From Gigaspora rosea (Eukaryota; Glomeromycota; Glomeromycetes; Diversisporales; Gigasporaceae): DNA of 64,000 nt. The notes below the pieces were generated by a model, which was given only the letters and a program-made list of their open reading frames with translations, had not been told where the DNA came from and made no database searches. A program made the translations under genes and the position numbers. The stretch covers positions 75,670 through 139,669 of the forward strand of contig QKWP01001243.1 in assembly GCA_003550325.1 (NCBI GenBank), read 5' to 3'. This document shows positions 57,132-64,000 of this stretch, piece by piece (the first letter of the stretch is position 1; each line of letters starts with the position of its first letter).

Positions 57132-57202
57132 ACTTCAATAGGCAAGATCAACCCTTAGCGGGTGAAATGGAAGTAGTGGCCGTTTTGATTTAGACTTCAA
57201 TA
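57079..57202. repeat. Tandem duplication of 62 bp at the end of the transposase gene
   Basis: GGCAAGATCAACCCTTAGCG...GACTTCAATA occurs at 57079-57140 and again, identical by eye, at 57141-57202. The first copy contains the stop codon of the transposase relic. Identity implies a recent event, or an assembly error. Confidence 0.85.
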
Positions 57203-57613
57203 TAGATATTAAAATTTTATGTAAAATTTTTATCTGGCACCTTTTATTTTTCATTCGCTCGGATAATATCACTTGCACTATAAATATAAGTGTGGAGTGA
57301 GAATTTTGCATAAATAATACAAAGAATTTTAGATAAAATAAAAACTTATCTTTTGCACATTCGCGTTGCTTTGTTTTAAAAATTTTGAATAATTTACCAT
57401 AGTACAAACATGTGATACTAAGTGCGTGAAGAACGGGTAATGTGATACTTACACAGAATTTAAACACCAATATAGACTAGGAACTGGAAACCAGTGTAAG
57501 TCCGGAGCACAAGAAAAGGGTTTGGAGTTAAAAATTTATTGCATTTATATGATGATCATGATGACCAATCAGCATCACGGAACCGGACAGACAGAATTCT
57601 CACATGATCAAAA

Positions 57614-58951
57614 TAGAGCTATTAACGGTTCATTTTTCAGCTGCATAATAGAGCCAAGCCGGCCCAAGCCGAGGAGCTGCAGTATTGAGCTGCATCTTAG
57701 AGTTGCAGCTTAATTTGCGGCTTGAGATATAACTTAGAGCCGCAGCTTAGCTGTGGCTCAGCTTAAGCCGCAGCTCATTAATTACTATTACGTGCCGATC
57801 GAATTTCACATGATTATACACATTACTGCAGCCGAAGTCGATTATGATATATGCAATTTAATAAGATTAGGTGACTAAGATATATTACAATGCTATATAA
57901 ATCGTAAACTTTTAATTCCTATTCTTTGGCACGATCCATTTTCGCTCAAACGAAGCCTTTATTCATTTCTAATTATTTTTCGACGAAAATTCATTCTTAA
58001 AAATTGTGTAAAATTTCGATTCCTATCCTTTGGCAAAATCCATTTTCGTTCAAACGAAGCCTTTATTCATTTCTAATTATTTTTTGACGAAATTTTAGTT
58101 TTAAAAAATTTCAATTCCTTTTCTTTGGCAAGATCCATCTTCATTCAAACGAAGCCTTTATTCATTTTTAATTATTTTTCGACAAAATTTTGTTTTTAAA
58201 AAATTATGTAAAATTTCAATTCCTATCCTTTGACAAGATAATTTTCATTCAAATGAAGCCTTTATTTATTTTTAATTATTTTTCGACGAAATTTTGTTTT
58301 TAAAAAATTGTGTAACATTTTAATTTCTATTCTTTGACAAGATCCATGTTCGTTCAAACGAAGCCTTTATTTATTTCTATTTATTCTTCGACGAAATTTT
58401 GTTTTTAAAAAATTGTGTAAAATTTCAATTCCTATTCTTTGACAAGATCTATGTTCGTTCAAATAAAGCCTTTATTTAGTTCTATTATTCTTCAACGAAA
58501 ATTAGTTGTTAAAAAATTGTATATATTCATTCCTAATTATTTTTCATTTCTTGTCGAAGAAGAACAATTCGGGTTTAAAAATTTAAACTAAATTTCGATC
58601 CTATTCTTTGGCGAGCCATTTTCGTTCAAATGAAGGCATTTATTCATTTCAATTGTTTTTCGTTTCTTGTCGAAGACGAAAAATTCGTTTTTAAAAACTA
58701 AACTAAATTTCGATTCTTATTCTTTGGAGATCCATTTTTGAGCATTCAATAACTTAACGAATTCTGCTGAATTAATTTGGCCAAATTTGTAATACTGACG
58801 TAGATCAATAACTACTGGAGCCATGGTTTGAGCCATGGCTTGAGCCATAGCTTGAGCCATGGTTTAAGCTGTGACTTCAATAGCCATGGCTCAAGCCGGA
58901 GCTACGGCTTTTAAAAGCCAAGCCAAGCCGTTCAAGCCATTAACAGCTCTA
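57614..58951. mobile_element. hAT-like element with AAGCC repeats and satellite core
   Basis: Ends TAGAGCTATTAACGG and the complement of TAGAGCTGTTAATGG. Exact 8-bp duplication GATCAAAA (57606-57613 and 58952-58959). Both ends are full of GAGCCAAGCC, GGCTTGAGCC and GCAGCTTAAGC words. The interior is mostly the tandem array at 57913-58740. Confidence 0.92.
57913..58740. repeat. Tandem array of about eight ~105-bp units
   Basis: Units of the form TTCCTATTCTTTGGCA..ATCCAT, AACGAAGCCTTTATTCATTT, AATTATTTTTCGACGAAA start near 57915, 58018, 58115, 58218, 58323, 58428, 58595 and 58710. The first six are close; the last two are shorter and diverged. Confidence 0.88.
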
Positions 58952-59133
58952 GATCAAAATGATCACTTGCTGTCGTAAAAACAGATAGTCCTCCACTTTG
59001 CTCCGGACAATTATTGTCCAATAGAAAATGGTATATAGTTCTATTTTTAGAGTAGTGCTACGTAAGACACCCTTGACTCCCCCCCTATATGATATTACGT
59101 AATAAGTGTGACTCCCCTTATCTGCTAGTTAAG

Positions 59134-59563
59134 AGTATATAGTAAAGTAAAACTATAGAGACACAATTTAGGACAAACATATAGAAATCATGACGTACAT
59201 AAGAAAAAATTCGTTATTCAAAATTACTTTTCCTACTAGTGCTTACTCTAACTCTATCCATTAGTCTACATTAACCATACGTACAATTAAAATTTAGTAT
59301 AAATTTTGTACATTTGTCTGAATCGGAGTTGAAAAGAATGAAAAAAGGCAGGCAAATATTGTAAAAAATCTGTGGAGATGGGTAGTCCTAAAGGAACCTT
59401 GAATGTTGGATATTGTTATGATAGAGGAATCGAAGTCGAAATAGTCAAAAAAAAGACATTTGAATATTATAAAAAACTGCAGAGATGGGTAGTGCTGAGG
59501 GAACAATGCTACAAAAAAGTGGAAATTTGTATTGCTGTACAGTATTACTGTACTAAATTCCTT
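59134..59563. mobile_element. MITE related to the one in the sirtuin intron
   Basis: AGTATATAGTAAAGTAAAAC at the left and TACTGTACTAAATTCCTT at the right, flanked by TAGTTAAG (59126-59133 and 59564-59571). The left half, including CACAATTTAGGA and AAAATTACTTTTCCTACTA, matches 18783-19050. The 8-9 bp duplications suggest a Mutator- or hAT-type origin. Confidence 0.75.
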
Positions 59564-59971
59564 TAGTTAAGAACCAACCACCCACATTTACCTATTAGTT
59601 TAAGACTTAGACTAATTTACATGTAAATAATTTAAAGATTGATAACTGTCTAATTTCGGCAATAAAAATAATAATAAAAAAACTATTTATTTACATATTA
59701 TTATACTTTTATATACTTTGAAATATGTACTATATACACTTTAAAAATCTAATTAACCTTGTAAATTAAAGTCAGTAATCAAGTCCACAAACCAAGAACA
59801 TTGATTCTTGTTTACTATTTATAATGCCCTTTAATTATTTAATTTGTGATAATCATCTTATTCAGCCTATGTTATAAAAAACAATCATTAACCAGTCAGA
59901 ATTAAAGTCAGTAAGTCTCAAGTTTAAACCAAAAATATAAATGCTATATCACGCCCTTCAAATCACACAGG

Positions 59972-60210
59972 TCGAATGAAGGCAAATAGGAGACCTTTAG
60001 GATACAAATTAGGTTCATATAGGTGTTCAATACATATTAAACTATAAGGCAAAGTTTATTGATTTACCAATAGAGCTATCGCCACTCGGATATGTATTGA
60101 ACACCTATATGAACACGATTTGTATCCTAAAGGTCTCATATTCTTGTTTCAAATCAGGTTCATATCGGAATTGCATGATGCCAGTTAGAGCCTGATTTGC
60201 CTTCATTCGA
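59972..60210. mobile_element. Foldback MITE, TCGAATGAAGGCAAAT ends
   Basis: TCGAATGAAGGCAAAT and its complement (ATTTGCCTTCATTCGA) enclose a second, longer inverted pair starting AGACCTTTAGGATACAAAT and TATAGGTGTTCAATACATAT. About 239 bp, non-coding. Confidence 0.75.
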
Positions 60211-60447
60211 TTTTTGATTATCTCATTTGCGCTAATCATCTTATTTAGTTTGTAATTATAAACAATATTTATCAATTGAGAAATTAAAGCCTAAATCAAG
60301 TTCACAACCAAAAACATAAATATTTGCTTACCATTTATAATGCCCTTCAAGTTATTTCATTTGTGCTAATCATCTTATTCAGCCTGTATTATAAAGATTA
60401 TAAAGAACATTCATTAACCACACAAGTCAAAAAAAAATAGATCAAAG

Positions 60448-60619
60448 GTTCCGATTTTTGTTGATTTTTGGCACCCATTATGACAATAACAGAGACATAT
60501 CAGGTGCAAGTAGAGCTATCAGAAAGTTATCAGAACTGATCTGTCTGATAGCTCTATCAGCATCTAATATGTCTCTGTTATTGTCATGATAGGTACCAAA
60601 ATCAACAGAAAATCGGAAC
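60448..60619. repeat. Near-perfect palindrome of about 170 bp
   Basis: GTTCCGATTTTTGTTGATTT at 60448 pairs with AAATCAACAGAAAATCGGAAC ending near 60619. The inner stem includes TGACAATAACAGAGACATAT and GATAGCTCTATCAG. The minus-strand frame in it is only a by-product. Confidence 0.8.
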
Positions 60620-62480
60620 ATGATATTTTTGACATAAATGCTTCTTAATATCATATAGTGTCTCAAATAAATTTGTTCGTGTTTGTGCTAATTATATTCA
60701 TATAATTTGATTGTGATACATCACAATACAGATATTCAATTTAAGCTTAAATAAAATTTACCTTTGATACCAGTATTTGCTTTATATAATTCCTTGTTAT
60801 TCTAACTCCATTCCGATAACATTCTGCAACTCATGACATTCCACTAGTGAGACCCATATTTGCAGGTTTTGAGATTAAATGAATGCCTTATGTTCGTTCT
60901 TTTCACTCCAATTCCATTTTAATAAAATGAACAAAGATAGTTTATTTAATAAAAGGAGATGATTGAATTAATTTATAATAATAAGTATTAAACGGATAAG
61001 TAAGAGAATATTAACTTAAATTTAATATAAACCTTAAAGTATTCTCATGTCTTGACAAGAATAAAGGAGACTATAGAACTTTGTTATAGCCGAATTTAAA
61101 GGATATTTATACGTGTACCAGGAACGGAATGATATTAAAGATTTCACGTAGTATATAGTTATAATGCAAATTAAATAGCATTCGTACACACAATCTTGCA
61201 TCTTATTGGATAAGTGCATATGGTAAGTGAGTATATACATATATATAGAAACTTCGCATGTTTCATCTTCACATTCGATGTAGCATTTGTTCTTGTATTT
61301 TGTGTCGTATAAAACTATTAATCTAACTTTTAAAATGCGATGCCTGACTCGTAATTCATTTTCTCATGGTCTTTAATCTTGATTGCCGAACAGATACTGA
61401 TGTAGCATTGGTTTGATTATCAAAGTAAAAATCGATAATGTTAGCTTAGCTATTTCTTTATTAGAAATTGTTCTAACATCTTAAAAATTGGAGAATTTTT
61501 ACCATTCTTTATTATAAAGATTACATATGCTTCTTGTCCAGTTGAAATCTTAGTTGTGAACTCCAAAACTGTAAATATCTGATGCCGAGTATTCGGTTGA
61601 CTCCTAGGTGCTACACGGTAGAATACCACTTCTAGCAAAGTCCAAGATTAGCAATTTAAGCGTTACTATAAGATTTTTTTTTGTAAAATATTTTCACTAT
61701 GAAAACGGGTAAATGCATACACTCTACCTCTTTAATAGTTATAATACGAAAAGGTATGCCCGATCAAAAGCAAGGATTTGTACAAATAGTCTAAAGAACA
61801 GAAAAAATAAATTAGTTCTTGTAATAAAAAAAAAGCATAATAATAAAAAAACAATTAAATAGATAAATTTTTAATTAATCACCATCTTCAACGTGGTAGC
61901 ATGTAGCACATTAATGTGCTAGGTAACACATTGGCATGTCTTTTATTAAATCTAAATGTATATAAATGAATGAATTTATTTCAATAAATGAAGATACAAG
62001 AAGAGAAGTTCTCTCGATTTTATTTAAAAAAAATAAAGAAAGTAAAACTAGTAAAGTCAGCTAAGTGTTTGTAAAGTGCTTTTGCTAATACTTTTCTGTC
62101 TTCTAATCTGAATTATCTTTTCACTAAGAAAAGTTTTTAAAGTATATGATCTATACTGATCTTTTTTAACAGAAGACGTATAAAGAGTTAAAGAATACTA
62201 TAATACATTTTAAAAAAATTTTATTATGTGAAACCATAAATTGCTAATTGACGATATGGTTTTTCATAATAAGGGTTACTTTAAAAAAATTTTTTTATGT
62301 TGTGTAACTCAGTGATCTTTAAGCCAATCAAATCGAATGTCCGCCATGCTATAATAATAAATAAAAAAAATAAAGTTTTATATTAAATTGCGAACAATTT
62401 AAAATATTATATAATAATAATAAATAAAAAATAAAATTTTATATTAAATTGCGAAACTTGCGAAAACTTGCGAAAACCTG
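60620..62480. other. AT-rich DNA with dispersed repeat fragments
   Basis: Holds the repeat shared with 30770 (61195-61390), a GTAAAGTGCTTTTGCTAATAC fragment (62065) and a piece shared with 28700-28790 (62275-62360). A minus-strand frame of 62 codons at 61450-61638 (LEFTTKISTGQEAYVIFIIK inside) has protein-like composition but no recognised domain and no support beyond that. Confidence 0.45.
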
Positions 62481-62483
62481 TAA

Positions 62484-63222
62484 GGGAGCTTCCAGAAATC
62501 AGCTGATTTTTGTTTACTATGAGCCTACCCTCACCCACCCACACCTGATACCCCAATTAGCCAATCAGATTTTACAATTATTAAAAAGTTAAATATAACA
62601 TTTAATAGTAAATAACTTTTGATCTACTGGACCAAATTTGATGATTTAACTACCAAAATGATCCTCTCATTGAGAGGATCATTTTGGTAGTAAAACCATC
62701 AAAATTGGCTCTGTAGATCAGAAGTTATTACAATTAAAAATTAATTTTTAATTGTTAATAACTTCTGATCTACAGGTCCAATTTCGATGGTTTTACTACC
62801 AAAATGATCCCCTTAATGAGAGGATTCTAACAAGTCCAAACTCGTTAAAATTCAATTACAGGATCCTAAGATCGAAATAAATTTGTGTTGCTATAAATGG
62901 GTTATAATTATTTAATAAATTATAAAACTTTTATAGTAACACAAATCTATTCCAATCACAGGATCCTGTGATTGGATTTTAATGATTTTGGGGCTTGTTA
63001 GAATCCCCTCATTAATAGGATCATTTTGGTAGTTAAATCATCAAATTTGGTCTAGTAAATCAAAAGTTGTTAATTATTAAATATTATTAATAAATCTATA
63101 ATTTTGGTCAAAAATAATTTTGCAACTTTGGCCAGAATTATGAAAATTTGGCCGGAATTACACCTGATACTTCAGCTGACCCACCCACCTACCCAGAAAT
63201 CAGCTGATTTCTGGAAGCTCCC
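62484..63222. mobile_element. Harbinger-like MITE, compact copy
   Basis: Ends GGGAGCTTCCAGAAATCAGC and GCTGATTTCTGGAAGCTCCC, flanked by TAA (62481-62483 and 63223-63225). 739 bp, mostly foldback blocks containing AACTTTTGATCTACTGG and ACTACCAAAATGATCC. It is the reference for interpreting the 5.5-kb relative at 30062-35569. Confidence 0.88.
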
Positions 63223-63540
63223 TAAAACGTTTAATTGCCAATCCAGATAAGATCAGCAATATTTCTATATTTAGAATTGGGGCAAAACAAATATATAAAC
63301 AAGGTAGTACAAAATCTGGATCAGGCCTGTATATATAAAATTTTTATATAAATTAAAGAATTTCAAAGACGTTTTTACTCATATCTTCTTATCTACTGGT
63401 CTGATTTTAATAAAATTTTACTAGTAGATGCACAAAAACCTGCTCTACAACTTTACTTATATCAAAAAATAATATTTACTTAGTACAAAAAAAACTTTTT
63501 ATTAGGCCTAAAACAGATTTACTAATATATTGTTTATATA

Positions 63541-64000
63541 CAGTCGTCCCTCCCTATAGTCACCTCCCATATAATCACTAACTCCATACAATCACATGGT
63601 TTTTGGATACTGATTTTTTTGTTATTAAAACCCCTTCTTTATAGTCACAAATGCTTATAATCACTATCACACCTATTTTCATATTTATAGGTGCTTTTTA
63701 ATAGTAAAATGCCTTCCATACAATCACACCTACATTTAAGTTATATAACGGTAAGATTAGTTTCCCCGGACTGAGAAGAGGTTGAATTAATTTTTGGCTC
63801 TTTTTCTTCATTCTCGTAAAAGTCACGCACTTTTCAGTATTTTTGTCCTCATTTATCAATTCTGGGCATAGCAATAAATTTTTCATCAGTAAACTTGACA
63901 AAACCCCACTTTTTCTATTTTTGTGCAGATGCTTTTTTAGCCTTTGTACAGGAGATCGATAATCAAAACCCCGTCGTTTTTAAAATCAAATAAATTCTTA
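63541..64000. mobile_element. Left end of a pogo-like element, cut by the window edge
   Basis: CAGTCGTCCCTCCCTATAGT directly follows TA at 63539-63540 and resembles the ends of 22636 and 37329. Short TATAGTCAC / TATAATCAC words repeat through 63720. No right end is seen before 64000. A minus-strand frame at 63698-63901 (TRMKKKSQKLIQPLLSPGK inside) could be the C-terminus of its transposase, but no motif proves this. Confidence 0.55.

Overview
The window is nuclear DNA from a very AT-rich eukaryote. By eye it is roughly a quarter G+C. Genes have short GT-AG introns, there is no operon structure, and most of the sequence is transposon remains. Three genes can be read completely across their introns: a U1A/U2B''-type spliceosomal protein, a SIRT5-like sirtuin and a cAMP-dependent protein kinase catalytic subunit. 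Together with the extreme AT bias, decayed pogo/Tigger-like transposases and a C2H2-tailed DDE transposase, they suit an early-diverging fungus. An arbuscular mycorrhizal fungus (Glomeromycotina, Rhizophagus-like) is my best guess. The species is inference; the gene models are read directly.

Layout. 1-1.4 kb: two 587-bp tandem units. 1.7-3.8 kb: a small coiled-coil ORF, a decaying family of lysine-rich ORFs and a cluster of GC-rich hairpins. 4.1-4.9 kb: a tRNA-headed, poly(A)-tailed SINE-like retroelement with a 16-bp target duplication and an assembly gap inside it. 6.4-14.9 kb: AT-rich DNA packed with hAT-like, Harbinger-like and foldback elements. 14.9-20.2 kb: a telomere-motif MITE, the snRNP gene (minus), a possible divergent gene and the sirtuin gene (plus). 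20.6-28.6 kb: a possible 8-kb hAT-type element holding nested MITEs and exon relics. 30.1-35.6 kb: a Harbinger-like element swollen by nested insertions. 35.8-40.9 kb: a pogo-like element with its transposase split by a hAT element, which itself contains another TA-flanked element. 42.4-44.4 kb: the PKA gene and a small divergent ORF. 48.4-51.2 kb: a second tRNA-headed retroelement, interrupted by a hAT element. 51.4-57.1 kb: a Ser-rich gene fragment, a low-complexity array and a decayed DDE transposase gene. 57.6-64 kb: a hAT element with a satellite-like interior, foldbacks, an intact-looking Harbinger-like MITE and the left end of another pogo-like element.

The main result is the order inside the repeats. 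At least ten elements carry hAT hallmarks (termini such as TAGTGTTC, TAGGG or CAGTGTTG, mostly with exact 8-bp target duplications). Nearly all fill their ends with their own short repeat word. A separate MITE family has TG...CA ends, 5-bp duplications and internal telomere-like TTAGGG tracts. Several nested insertions can be placed in order. No CRISPR array, rRNA or functional tRNA gene was found.
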